From Enterococcus malodoratus ATCC 43197 (GTDB lineage: Bacteria; Bacillota; Bacilli; Lactobacillales; Enterococcaceae): 64,000 nucleotides of DNA. Shown one piece after another: positions 47,324 through 56,598 of the stretch. The notes beneath the pieces were generated by a model. It ran no database searches and was not told where the DNA came from. It was given only the letters and a program-made list of their open reading frames with translations. The position numbers were made by a program, and so were the translations under genes. The stretch spans positions 845,636 to 909,635 of the forward strand of contig NZ_KE136481.1 of NCBI RefSeq assembly GCF_000407185.1. The letters run 5' to 3'. The stretch's first letter is position 1. Each line of letters begins with the position of its first letter.

Positions 47324-48127
47324 TTAATCCTCTCGAATAAAGGCATCCTTTACGCGATGCCAAAAATGCATGTGTCGATAAGAAGCAAAATGAATCCGCT
47401 CATCGGCAATTTTATATTTTATCGATGTGATACCTTTGCGATTGATATCCAGCTGATCAATCGTAATCAGATGCTGCTCGTTGCTTTTTAGCCGTACATC
47501 GATCCACTCATGAGAACCGATAATACTTGGTGAACCTAACGTTCTGAAAACTCGATTGTTCAGCGAAGCAATTTCAGATAGCTGCATCGCGTTGATGCTG
47601 GGGTGAACTACCGCCCCGCCGACACTTTTATTATAAGCGGTCGAACCGGTAGGAGTTGAAATCGCCAATCCGTCTCCTCTGAAACGCTCAAATAACTCTT
47701 CCTTAATGAAAACATCTGCCACCATTGTCCGGCTCCCTTTGCGGATCGTGGACTCATTTAAAGCTAAAAAGTGCTTTGGCTCTCCATCTGTTGTAGTTAA
47801 AACAACATCTAGAAGAGGATAGCTGACGCTTTTCCCAGGCTCATTACTCAAACTTTTGACCAGCTCGGGTAATTCATAGTCACGCCAGTCGGTATAAAAA
47901 CCCAGGTGTCCCGTATGAACTCCCAAAAAACGAACCTCATCCAAACGGTGACTATATCGGTGAAAAGCAGATAAAAGCGTTCCATCGCCGCCAATCGTTA
48001 TGACTAGTTCAGGATCGTGCTCTACAATCTCCAAATCATCCTTATCTGCTAATAAAACACGCAAACGTTGTAACACTCGAATCGATTTTTCTTCTTTATT
48101 ATGGATGATTCCGATCCGTAGTCCCAT
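47324..48127 (-). CDS. nadK: NAD kinase
   Basis: It makes NADP from NAD. 267 aa from ATG 48127 (GGGAAAAC upstream; it overlaps the end of relQ by 29 nt). Motifs: ITIGGDGTLLSAFHRY (about 41-56), GVHTGHLGFYTDWR and STPTGSTAYNKSVGGAV. Second gene of relQ-nadK-rlu, the same order as yjbM-yjbN-yjbO in Bacillus. Confidence 0.95.
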   Translation of the reverse strand: MGLRIGIIHNKEEKSIRVLQRLRVLLADKDDLEIVEHDPELVITIGGDGTLLSAFHRYSHRLDEVRFLGVHTGHLGFYTDWRDYELPELVKSLSNEPGKSVSYPLLDVVLTTTDGEPKHFLALNESTIRKGSRTMVADVFIKEELFERFRGDGLAISTPTGSTAYNKSVGGAVVHPSINAMQLSEIASLNNRVFRTLGSPSIIGSHEWIDVRLKSNEQHLITIDQLDINRKGITSIKYKIADERIHFASYRHMHFWHRVKDAFIRED

Positions 48128-48764
48128 GTTTTCCCACTTCCTTCTTTTGTTCCTTACGATTGAATAAATGTTGCGCTTCTTGAATCTCATCACGAATACT
48201 AGACATTTCTTCGTCTAATTGATACGCTGCTTCGGCTGCACGGAACAATCGTCTCTGTATATCTTCCGGAATTTGACCCTTATATTTATAATTCATTGAA
48301 TGCTCGATGGTTGCCCAAAAATTCATCGATAACGTTCTAATTTGAATTTCAGCTAGAAGTTTTTTCTCTCCTTCTAACATTTGCACTGGATATTCAATCA
48401 CCAAATGATAGGAACGATACCCGCTGGCTTTTCGATTCGTAATATAATCCCGCTCTTGAATAATCTTCATATCATTACGTCTCCGTAAAATTTCTACAAC
48501 TAACGGAATATCTTCTACAAACTGGCACATGATGCGCATTCCGGCCATATCAGACATCTCATCTTCTAAACGATCCAATGAGATTCCCCGCAGTTCCGCC
48601 TTATTCAAGATGCTCTCTAACGGCTTGACACGCCCAGTTACAAATTCGATTGGTACATGCCCTCCACTGGTACGATACTGTTTTCGTAAGCCGCGTAGCT
48701 TTATTTTTAATTCAGCTACTGCCAATTCATAAGGAGCAAGAAATGTATCCCAGTCTCTCTCCAT
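48099..48764 (-). CDS. relQ: Small alarmone synthetase RelQ
   Basis: It makes (p)ppGpp from GTP/GDP and ATP; no hydrolase domain. 221 aa from ATG 48764 with GGAGG 7 nt upstream. The synthetase domain shows GRVKPLESILNKAELRG, DMAGMRIMCQFVEDI, RDYITNRKASGYRSYHLVIEY and EIQIRTLSMNFWATIEHSMNYKYK. RelQ of E. faecalis is a tetramer that also binds RNA. Divergent from the CYTH gene. Confidence 0.95.
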   Translation of the reverse strand: MERDWDTFLAPYELAVAELKIKLRGLRKQYRTSGGHVPIEFVTGRVKPLESILNKAELRGISLDRLEDEMSDMAGMRIMCQFVEDIPLVVEILRRRNDMKIIQERDYITNRKASGYRSYHLVIEYPVQMLEGEKKLLAEIQIRTLSMNFWATIEHSMNYKYKGQIPEDIQRRLFRAAEAAYQLDEEMSSIRDEIQEAQHLFNRKEQKKEVGKHGTTDRNHP

Positions 48765-48969
48765 CACAAGTCCTCCGCTTCTTTTTCCATTCCTTACTTA
48801 TCTTATCATAAACCCTCGCTAGAAAAAATTATCACATTTTTGTCTCTTAACAAATATTACAAAATACTAACATTTTCATGGAATTCGTTCTAATCGTTTG
48901 ACTAGCTAGGTTATTCTATGTGAGGATGTCTTATATTAGGAATTTTCTAGAATCAGAGGTAAAATAATA

Positions 48970-49578
48970 GTGAGTGAAGAAATTGAAATCGAATTCAAGA
49001 GTATGTTGTCCCAAATTGAATACGAAAAACTGTTACGTTACTACAATATTACGGATGATCAATTTGTAATACAGACGAATCTTTACTTTGATACGGCTGA
49101 TTTCCAATTAAAACAACAAGGTATGGGCTTGAGGATTCGGCGTTTTGCTGATACAGCAGAGGCCACCTTAAAAGTTCCGCAACCGGTTGGGCTTCTAGAA
49201 GTTACTGACAAACTTACACTTACCGAGGTAGATCAGGCTTTACAAAAGAACCAGTTCACCTCTGAAGCCACGGAAATCTTAGCGCGATTACAAAGTCTGA
49301 ATATTTCGTTCTCCCATCTGCTCCTAATTGGGAAATTAATCACAAAACGTGCTGAGTTCACGATTCCTGAAGGAAAACTTGCGTTAGATGAAAGCTGGTA
49401 CAGTGATCAGCATGACTTTGAGTTTGAACTAGAAGTTCTTGATCCTGAATATGCCGAAGCTGATTTTGAAAAACTGCTAAAAAAATTTGATTTACCTTTT
49501 CGAAAAACACAAAATAAAATTGTTCGAGCCGTAACCGCACAGCGCGAACAGGACAAAGAGATGGAGGGACTCCAGTGA
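48970..49578 (+). CDS. CYTH domain protein (triphosphate tunnel enzyme)
   Basis: 202 aa, GTG start at 48970 with AGAGG upstream. The EIEIEFKSML opening carries the ExExK triphosphate-binding motif, and the tunnel acid residues (LALDESWY, FEFELEVLD) follow. Homologue of B. subtilis YjbK. Likely hydrolyses an inorganic or organic triphosphate; substrate unknown. Its stop overlaps the spxH start. Confidence 0.88.
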   Translation: MSEEIEIEFKSMLSQIEYEKLLRYYNITDDQFVIQTNLYFDTADFQLKQQGMGLRIRRFADTAEATLKVPQPVGLLEVTDKLTLTEVDQALQKNQFTSEATEILARLQSLNISFSHLLLIGKLITKRAEFTIPEGKLALDESWYSDQHDFEFELEVLDPEYAEADFEKLLKKFDLPFRKTQNKIVRAVTAQREQDKEMEGLQ

Positions 49579-50222
49579 TTGAAATTTATTTGTTTGTTAA
49601 TCCGATTGGGAAAAAGTGTTTATCCATTGAACGACGAATCATTGATTTGATCAATGAATACGACATGAAAATTCAATTACGTTTGATTCCCATCATGAAT
49701 TTAAAAACAATCTCTGAATTTATGCAGCGCATTGGCGCTTCTGATAAGGATCTTCAATTGCGGACTGAATTATCACAAGAGATTCATTCTGCAGCTTTGG
49801 ATGTCAAAGCTGCGCATCTTCAAGGAAAAAAACGCGGACGCGACTTTTTAGTCGAATTACAAAAAACAATCGGTGAGCAAAAACAACCTTATTCAAAAAA
49901 ATTGGCCATTCAACTGTTTACTAAAGTTGGCGGCGACTTAGAAATGTTTTTAGAGGATCGGCATTCTGATTTTGTCCAAGAAGCTTTTTTAACAGATCAG
50001 CAGATCGCTCATGAGATGGAGATCACTTCCCACCCTTCAGCTGTCATTTATAATTATTGCGGAGATTGCGACGCGGGAGTCCGTATCGAAGGCTGTGACA
50101 CAATCCATCATATTTTAGATACATATAATACTAAGGAATCATTAATTGCATTTTTAGAAGCACAAAGTAAAAACGCACCAATCAGACAGTCAGCACCTGA
50201 CAATCATTTATCACTTATCTAA
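49575..50222 (+). CDS. spxH: ClpXP adaptor protein SpxH/YjbH
   Basis: An adaptor that presents Spx to ClpXP. 215 aa with a DsbA/thioredoxin-like fold. GTG start at 49575 overlaps the CYTH stop, with GGAGGG upstream. The N-terminal active-site-like region is NPIGKKCLSIERRI (only one Cys), and late cysteines occur in YNYCGDCDAGVRIEGCD. Spx, its target, is encoded about 9 kb away. Confidence 0.87.
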   Translation: MIEIYLFVNPIGKKCLSIERRIIDLINEYDMKIQLRLIPIMNLKTISEFMQRIGASDKDLQLRTELSQEIHSAALDVKAAHLQGKKRGRDFLVELQKTIGEQKQPYSKKLAIQLFTKVGGDLEMFLEDRHSDFVQEAFLTDQQIAHEMEITSHPSAVIYNYCGDCDAGVRIEGCDTIHHILDTYNTKESLIAFLEAQSKNAPIRQSAPDNHLSLI

Positions 50223-50223
50223 A

Positions 50224-50262
50224 AAAAATGTCATTGCCGTTTTGGCAATGACATTTTTATTT
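50224..50262. terminator. bidirectional terminator
   Basis: A stem aaaatgtcattgcc...ggcaatgacatttt separates spxH from the convergent sortase operon. Confidence 0.92.
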
Positions 50263-51432
50263 TTTGATTTGAATGGCATTGTCTTTAGTAAAGATATGCC
50301 CCTTCTGCTGCTTCGTTAAATAGAGATTTACTTTTTCTTGGCGCAATTTTTTGATTCCGACTTTAAATCCGTTACCCTCATTGTCTTTGATACAATAAAC
50401 ACCGCCAGGAATATTTTCAAAACGAGCACGTCCTGCTTCATCCGTCACCGTCATAAACGGGATACCTTTTCTTTGAACGGGACGTTTTCCATTTTTCGTG
50501 TACATCGCAAATTCTTTTCCAGCCAGTAAATTACCTGCCTGATCCGTGCGGACAATAGTCAAATTGAATCGCCGTTTCCGCAGAAGATACGCATGGATCG
50601 CTCGATAAATACCAAAGAGTAAAATCAGGATAGAAAGTCCAACCCCTACTAAGATCAAAATTTCTTTTAGTTTCCGCGAATCATCGGCCTGTTTGATTGC
50701 CTTAGCCATTTTCTCTGTGTAAGGAACACGATGGCCTGTCACCAATAGGCGATGACTATTAATCATATAAGGCGTACAAGTCAGTAAGGTGACGATATCA
50801 CGCCCAGGTTCAATGTCGATAACGGACGTGTCCGATGGTTCCACTACTTCAATTTTATCTACTTCATAGGCCAATTTTTCTTCAAATAGAGTGATCACAA
50901 AAATCTCACCCTTTTTCACTTCTTCCAAATCCGTAAAAAGTTTTTTCTCAGGCAAGCCGCTATGAGCAGAAATAACTGAGTGTGTATCGATCCCGCCTGT
51001 TGGATATGATGTTCCTTGCAGCACTGTCGCTCCTTCTTGTAGCAGTTTTTCATTCGTTGTATCGAATAAAGGCAAGGTGATCTCGATAGTTGGAACACTA
51101 ATAGCCCCAATCAAATGCTTACGGATGTATTCATCACTGACGATTTTGCGTTCATTGCTGTTAGTGAATTGAGGAGCTTTAGGAACCAATCCATTTTTCT
51201 TCAGCTCTTCATTTCGTTTCTTCATTCGTTCTTTAGCTTTACGAACCTGTTCCTTATTTTGTTCTTTATTTTGCAGCTGAACCTCTTCCATCCGTTTTTG
51301 ATCAATGAAATCGTTGACCGCGTTGATATAAAATGGATACGTCATGACTAGTATTCCCGTTAAGAAAACAAGGATCATGAAAATTTTGCTGATCATTTGT
51401 CTTTTGGCACTATTCTTAGGTGACTTTTTCAC
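50257..51432 (-). CDS. Class C-like sortase with Cna-B-like C-terminal domain (second gene)
   Basis: A membrane transpeptidase, 391 aa, GTG start 51432 one base after the first sortase gene's stop. TM1 is at about 14-36. A Lys/Glu-rich coiled region (40-80) precedes the sortase fold (about 95-235): His in VISAHSGLP, Cys in VTLLTCTPY, Arg in NSHRLLVTGHR. TM2 is at about 255-278. After RKRR comes a further 105 aa that resembles a Cna-B/SpaA fold (LLAGKEFAMYTKNG, TVTDEAGRARFENIPGGVY). Ordinary class C sortases stop near 290 aa. No lid DP(W/F) motif is visible. Confidence 0.85.
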   Translation of the reverse strand: MKKSPKNSAKRQMISKIFMILVFLTGILVMTYPFYINAVNDFIDQKRMEEVQLQNKEQNKEQVRKAKERMKKRNEELKKNGLVPKAPQFTNSNERKIVSDEYIRKHLIGAISVPTIEITLPLFDTTNEKLLQEGATVLQGTSYPTGGIDTHSVISAHSGLPEKKLFTDLEEVKKGEIFVITLFEEKLAYEVDKIEVVEPSDTSVIDIEPGRDIVTLLTCTPYMINSHRLLVTGHRVPYTEKMAKAIKQADDSRKLKEILILVGVGLSILILLFGIYRAIHAYLLRKRRFNLTIVRTDQAGNLLAGKEFAMYTKNGKRPVQRKGIPFMTVTDEAGRARFENIPGGVYCIKDNEGNGFKVGIKKLRQEKVNLYLTKQQKGHIFTKDNAIQIKK

Positions 51433-51433
51433 G

Positions 51434-52612
51434 CTAGTTCACCTTGCTTTCAATAATAAAATGCTTGATCTTTTGTTTAATATTTTTATACCCTCTGCGT
51501 TTAAGAATCTTAAATTTCTGATCCTTCAATCGCCAGATTTTCCCTTTTACACTTAACCCATTCTCAGTTTCTACTCGATAGACACCGCCAGGAATCTGCG
51601 GAAACTCTATCTTCCCGTATGCATCACTGACGGTATGGACAAGCTTACCGTCAACTCGAACAACATCTCCTTTTTGTGTAAGAAGTGCACGAACACCTGG
51701 ATACGGTTCGCCATTCTCATACAGGTAGAACACAAAGTTGTAATCGCGTTTCTTCGATTGATAAAGAATAATCTTGCGCCAGACAAAGTAGCCAAAAATA
51801 ACTGCGAAGAATAAGCAGCCCGCGGCTAAATAGAAGACCCGGCGACGATGATACTTTTCGGTCTCCTTAATTTTCTTCGCGGCTTCAACCGGATAGGCCA
51901 CTCGATGTCCAGTCACAAGCAAACGATGACTATTCACTCCATATGGTGTACAGGTCAGTAAGGTCACTAGGTCACGATTCAGTTCAATTTTGAGCGAATC
52001 AAAATTATCAGGCTTCACTTTTTTGATTCGATCCACCTGATAAGCCAATTTTTTTCCCTCAATATGTAAGAAAAATTTGTCTTTCTTCTTTAATAGTTCT
52101 AAGTCCGTAAATAATTTCTTTTCCGGCAATCCTGTATGCCCCGTGATGACGGAATGTGTCCCTTTACCACCCACTGGGAAGGAAGTTCCCTGCAGTACCG
52201 TGGCACCTTTGTCTAATAAAAAATCATCCGTCTTGTCATAAACTGGAAGACTTACTTTTATTTTAGGTATAAAGACTGCTCCAATCATATGTTTTTCATA
52301 ATATTCTTTTTTAGGACTTTTTGTTCCACGTAAAGAGGTTTCAAAAGGATCATCAAAGCTTCCGGCACCCGGAATAATTGTCTTTAATTTCTTATTTTCT
52401 TTTTCAAGCTTTTCGAGGCGCTTTTTCTTATCGACCTCTGAGCGAGCTTCCATCTTCTCTTGAACTTCTTCAAGGCGTTGCTGATCCACATAATTGTTGA
52501 TCGAATCCACAACGAAGGGATACATAAAAATCAGAAAACCTGCAATAAACATGATCGCAATTGACAGCTTTAAAAATAAGTCAATTTTGTCTCTTTTATT
52601 CGGTTTACTCAT
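51434..52612 (-). CDS. Class C-like sortase with Cna-B-like C-terminal domain (first gene)
   Basis: 392 aa, ATG 52612 behind AGAGGGGTG. Same build as its neighbour: TM1 (about 14-36), charged helix (40-80), DPF lid motif near residue 88, catalytic His (ITGHTGLP), Cys (VTLLTCTPY) and Arg (NSHRLLVTGHR), TM2 (about 258-278), then an extra domain (YNFVFYLYENGEPYPGVRAL; VSDAYGKIEFPQIPGGVY). The extension follows a basic QSKKR turn, so it is predicted to be cytoplasmic. No pilin or LPXTG gene is adjacent. Confidence 0.85.
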   Translation of the reverse strand: MSKPNKRDKIDLFLKLSIAIMFIAGFLIFMYPFVVDSINNYVDQQRLEEVQEKMEARSEVDKKKRLEKLEKENKKLKTIIPGAGSFDDPFETSLRGTKSPKKEYYEKHMIGAVFIPKIKVSLPVYDKTDDFLLDKGATVLQGTSFPVGGKGTHSVITGHTGLPEKKLFTDLELLKKKDKFFLHIEGKKLAYQVDRIKKVKPDNFDSLKIELNRDLVTLLTCTPYGVNSHRLLVTGHRVAYPVEAAKKIKETEKYHRRRVFYLAAGCLFFAVIFGYFVWRKIILYQSKKRDYNFVFYLYENGEPYPGVRALLTQKGDVVRVDGKLVHTVSDAYGKIEFPQIPGGVYRVETENGLSVKGKIWRLKDQKFKILKRRGYKNIKQKIKHFIIESKVN

Positions 52613-52673
52613 TGTGAATCACCCCTCTACCTATGCTAATTTTCGCATAATAATTCTCAAAAGAGAAACTCCA

Positions 52674-52701
52674 ATTGTAAAAATTCTTTCAACTATTTGA
52701 A
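52674..52701 (-). promoter_or_regulatory. possible sortase operon promoter
   Basis: On the minus strand TTCAAA (52696-52701), a 16-nt spacer and TACAAT (52674-52679) lie 62 nt before the first sortase. The 453-bp gap 52613-53065 otherwise holds an AT-rich stretch and the IS left end. Confidence 0.45.
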
Positions 52702-52863
52702 TATAAAGCCTTTAGTTACTTCGACTTTTCCGCATAAAACCAAGCATTGCATACAATTCTTAGGGATCGCTTTTTCTCCCTGCTCTGCTTCTTTGAAAAT
52801 GGTCCTGAACATCAATCTTTAACAAAAATAAATATTTTCTATCCTTTTATAATCATTCATAAA

Positions 52864-54537
52864 CCTGAATAATTCATAGATCTAATTTTTTTGGGAAAAT
52901 AACGTTTATACATCGATTTGAGTTGAATTTTCTTTTTTCAACCGGTTTGTACTTGCGAAAACAGATTTCCTTTTGTTTTTTTAACGAAGATAGGGAATCT
53001 GGAGCTGTTTTTGGGCGCACGAATCCCTTAGTGATTCCATGTCTTTTTAAAAGCTGATTGCTATTTTACACTTGCCAACTGAGTTGCTGGATTTTGTCCA
53101 GTAACTGATAAAACAAGTCTTGATAGACATGGGAGGAGCTCATCCGTAAAAGCAATCTACGGCCACTGCGGACTAATTTACCCGCGACCTTGAACAGGCG
53201 GAGCCGCAATGTGTCGACTTGGAATGTCGCTTCCTTTTCAGGTAGACATATGGTCTTCATGAAGTTGACCAGGTTGTAAGCCAACAGGCTTACCATCATC
53301 CGTGCATGATTTTCCAAGAAGCTTGAGCTATCCGTCTTGTCGAAATAGAACCCATTTTTTGCTTCCTTGATGAAGTTCTCCATGGTGCCGCGTTTATGGT
53401 AAATCTGGAAGATGGTTTTCGCGGATAGTTCCTCGTGAAAATTAGTGACCACGTACTCGTGACTGAACACCAGCTGATTCGATTCCCGAGTCGATTTGAT
53501 ACAGATTCGACGTTTTTGGGACCAGCTATTGGCTTGATAGAACGCGGAATAGTAGTGGACTTCCCTTTCCTCCCAGGGATGGTCGTCCCCAACCAGGACA
53601 AAGGTTTCCGCTAGTTTTTCCACGACTTTATTTGATTTCAGGCGGATGACATAGAAACTTTCGTTGGATTCACACGTATCATAGACCTCGGGCGTCGCAA
53701 AGCCGCTGTCTCCCCGGACCAAAATATCAGTGCAGGGAAGGACTTGACGGTAATGTGTGAGCATCGGTGCCAGAAAATCTTTTACACCTTTTGACGTATA
53801 CACATTTCCAGAACGAAGTTCTGCTTTCAGAAAGTCTCCCGTAAGGCCATCGAAGGCTACCAACGGATGATAGCCCTGTGTGCCGTAATGGGCATTGTGC
53901 TCAGTCTTTTCTTGATTCCCGAACGTATCCGAATGTGTGGAATCTAAATCGATGATCATTTGGGTATTGTTCCGTTCCATGCGGACCTTGTCCAGCATAG
54001 CTTGGTTCAGTTCCTGGAACTGTGCAATGTTCTCCTCGCTGATCCGGTCCCAGAAGCGGGATAGCGAGGCCTGGGAGGCGATGGCTTCCTTATCCAAAAC
54101 CAACCGAAAAATGGGATCTTCCTTCAAGAGATTGGCGGATGAATCTGCGGAATATCCGGCAATCAACTGGAAGAGCAGCTGTTCGAGCAGGGAGATGTTG
54201 TCATGAGTCCAATAAATACGGTCCTCATTGAAGTGGAGGAATTGCTTCGCGAACGAATAAAATCCAAGCGAATTCATGAATTCCTTCACCAAGATGAGAC
54301 CGGCATCTGACGAAAGATTACCACCGGTGTTTGACACCACCATTTTAGAGTTGAATTTTACGTGTTTTTCCTGTAATGTAGCCATTGAGAGAACCCCTTT
54401 CTTGGTTTAGTTTAGACACTTTAACCATAGCAGATTGGGGTTCTTTTTGTACACCCAAAGGGTGCGGTAAAAGAAAAGAAGAACCGTGCGTTAATAAGCT
54501 TTTAATAGAGTTTCAGAAATTCTATGAATTATTCAGG
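52864..54537 (-). mobile_element. IS1380-family insertion sequence
   Basis: 1674 bp. The termini are cctgaataattcataga (52864-52880) and its exact inverse (54521-54537). The flanks are a perfect 5-bp duplication, ataaa (52859-52863 and 54538-54542), so the ends are confirmed by three independent marks. One transposase gene lies inside. It inserted between the sortase operon and the pepF terminator. Confidence 0.95.
53066..54385 (-). CDS. IS1380-family transposase
   Basis: 439-aa DDE transposase of the IS4-like (DDE_Tnp_1) group. Catalytic regions: IDLDSTHSDTFGNQEK, DILVRGDSGFATPEVYD and the YHKRGTMENFIKEAKNGF (YREK-like) motif. AAAGGGG lies 9 nt before the ATG. Base composition is richer in G+C than its neighbours, as expected for a transferred element. 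Appears intact. Confidence 0.93.
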   Translation of the reverse strand: MATLQEKHVKFNSKMVVSNTGGNLSSDAGLILVKEFMNSLGFYSFAKQFLHFNEDRIYWTHDNISLLEQLLFQLIAGYSADSSANLLKEDPIFRLVLDKEAIASQASLSRFWDRISEENIAQFQELNQAMLDKVRMERNNTQMIIDLDSTHSDTFGNQEKTEHNAHYGTQGYHPLVAFDGLTGDFLKAELRSGNVYTSKGVKDFLAPMLTHYRQVLPCTDILVRGDSGFATPEVYDTCESNESFYVIRLKSNKVVEKLAETFVLVGDDHPWEEREVHYYSAFYQANSWSQKRRICIKSTRESNQLVFSHEYVVTNFHEELSAKTIFQIYHKRGTMENFIKEAKNGFYFDKTDSSSFLENHARMMVSLLAYNLVNFMKTICLPEKEATFQVDTLRLRLFKVAGKLVRSGRRLLLRMSSSHVYQDLFYQLLDKIQQLSWQV

Positions 54538-54574
54538 ATAAACTATATTTCTTCAAATTGTTTAAAAATTGCCG

Positions 54575-54604
54575 TAAAAAAAGCAGGAGTCTTAGGCTCC
54601 TGCT
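54575..54604 (-). terminator. terminator of pepF
   Basis: The stem agcaggag...ctcctgct (54582-54604) is followed by a T-run on the minus strand. Confidence 0.88.
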
Positions 54605-54614
54605 TCATCATTTA

Positions 54615-56432
54615 CTAATCCTTCAGTTCTTCGACCAATTGTTCCAATTCGTCTAATCGTTGAGCAAATATTTCCATGGCATCTTCAATATAAGTCGGCC
54701 GTGTCATATCAACTCCAGCTTTCTTCATTACTTCGATCGGATAATCGCTGCTGCCGGATTTCAAGTAAGCCAAATATTTTTCCAATGCTTCCGGCTCACC
54801 TTCTACGATCCGTTTCGCTAATGCGCTCGCAGCCGAAAAGCCTGTCGCATATTGATACACGTAATAATTATAGTAGAAATGTGGAATTCTTGACCATTCA
54901 TCTTTGATCTCTTCATCATTTACAACGATCGGTCCATAATATTTCGTATTTAATTCACCATAGAACTTGCTTAGGTATTCGCTGGTTAGCGGATTGCCTG
55001 CTGCATCTTCCGTATGAATAAAGTGTTCAAACTCGGCAAATTGCGTTTGACGGAAAATAGTTCCTTTAAAACCATCCAGAAAATGGTTAATGATGTACGC
55101 ACGAATTTTAGGATCTTTTTCCGTTTCTAATAAATAGCTGGTCAAAAGATTTTCGTTCGTCGTCGAGGCAATCTCCGCTAAGAAGATCGAGTAATCCCCA
55201 TAAACATATGGCTGTGTATGACGAGTAAAGTAACTGTGAACACTGTGCCCCATCTCGTGCACCAACGTATAAAGCTCGTCCAAACGATCATGCCAATTTA
55301 ATAAAATATATGGCTGTGTATCATAGGCTCCAGAGGAATAAGCTCCGCTGCGTTTTCCTTGATTCTCGACAACATCAATCCAACGCTCAGCAAAGGCTTG
55401 TTTTACGACTTCCAAATATTCTTCACCTAATGGTTTCAACGCTTCAAGCGCTTTTGCCTGGGCTTCTTCGTAAGTGAACTTGATTGGCGCTTCCGCTAAA
55501 AGCGGTGTGTACAGATCATACATATGCAGCTCGTTTAAGCCTAGTAACTCCTTCCGCAATTCTACATATCGATGCAGCAGCGGCAAGTATTGGTTGACTA
55601 CTAACGTCAATGTTTCATACACGTCTTCGGGAATATGATTTCCGCTTAATGCAGCCGCACGTGCTGAAGTATAGCCGCGCACTTTTGCCTTGTAATTATG
55701 GGCCTTAATATGGGTACTCAACGTTGAAGCGAAAGTATTACGGAATTGATGGTAAACAGAATACAAAGCTTTAAACGCTTTTTCACGAACATTTCGATCG
55801 GTACTCTCTAATAGTTGACCATAGACACCATGTGTTAATTGAACATCCTCACCCGCTTCATTTTTTACTACCGGGAATTTCAAATCAGCATTGTTCATTA
55901 CTGAGAATGTATCCGCCGAACTACCAAAAATCTCACTAGCTCCTGCCAGCAAAGCTTCTTGTTCCGCCGGCAAAACATGGGCTCTTTCTGAAATAATCTG
56001 CTCAACAAAATGACGATACAAATCAAGTTTTGGTTCAGCTTCGAAAAATGCCCAGATTTCTTGATCAGAAAGCTGCAACATTTCCGGTTCAAACCAGCTG
56101 ACTGCTTCGCTGACTTGTGCAATCAAACTAGATGCCCGTGCATAAAGCGCTTGATTCGTTGTATTCGCGGTATCTTCATCATTTTTTAAATGGGCGTAGA
56201 CGTAAATGACTTCCGCTTTGCGATAAATGTCTAAAACATATTCAATCGCTGCTAAAAATTCTGCTGCGCCTTGATTCAAACTTCCTTTGATCTTATCCAC
56301 TTCCGTTAATTCATTCGATAAGGCTTGGAATTTCGCTTCAAAAGCCGCGTCATCTGCAAAAATTTTGGTTAAGTCCCAAGTTAACTCGACAGGTACTTCC
56401 TGACGTTTTGGCAATTGTTTTGCTTCACTCAT
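54615..56432 (-). CDS. pepF: Oligoendopeptidase F
   Basis: A cytoplasmic zinc metallopeptidase of the M3B family, 605 aa, full length. The zinc motif is VHEMGHSVHSYF (His, Glu, His) near residue 392, with the third ligand Glu in AEIASTTNE. It degrades peptides of about 7-17 residues. ATG 56432 is preceded by AGGAGTG. The neighbour coiA is the same as in Bacillus (yjbG next to yjbF). Confidence 0.95.
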   Translation of the reverse strand: MSEAKQLPKRQEVPVELTWDLTKIFADDAAFEAKFQALSNELTEVDKIKGSLNQGAAEFLAAIEYVLDIYRKAEVIYVYAHLKNDEDTANTTNQALYARASSLIAQVSEAVSWFEPEMLQLSDQEIWAFFEAEPKLDLYRHFVEQIISERAHVLPAEQEALLAGASEIFGSSADTFSVMNNADLKFPVVKNEAGEDVQLTHGVYGQLLESTDRNVREKAFKALYSVYHQFRNTFASTLSTHIKAHNYKAKVRGYTSARAAALSGNHIPEDVYETLTLVVNQYLPLLHRYVELRKELLGLNELHMYDLYTPLLAEAPIKFTYEEAQAKALEALKPLGEEYLEVVKQAFAERWIDVVENQGKRSGAYSSGAYDTQPYILLNWHDRLDELYTLVHEMGHSVHSYFTRHTQPYVYGDYSIFLAEIASTTNENLLTSYLLETEKDPKIRAYIINHFLDGFKGTIFRQTQFAEFEHFIHTEDAAGNPLTSEYLSKFYGELNTKYYGPIVVNDEEIKDEWSRIPHFYYNYYVYQYATGFSAASALAKRIVEGEPEALEKYLAYLKSGSSDYPIEVMKKAGVDMTRPTYIEDAMEIFAQRLDELEQLVEELKD

Positions 56433-56598
56433 AAAAACACTCCTAACTCGTTTCTAAGATACTTTTTCTTTAGGAAAAACAGGATTCTCAACGTACATCT
56501 TTACCTGCTCAGCCTAAAATGCGGAAAATAAGTGGTATTCGATTTATTAATCATCCTCAATCTTACCACAATTTAGAAAAAAGTATTTTCAAAAGCTG

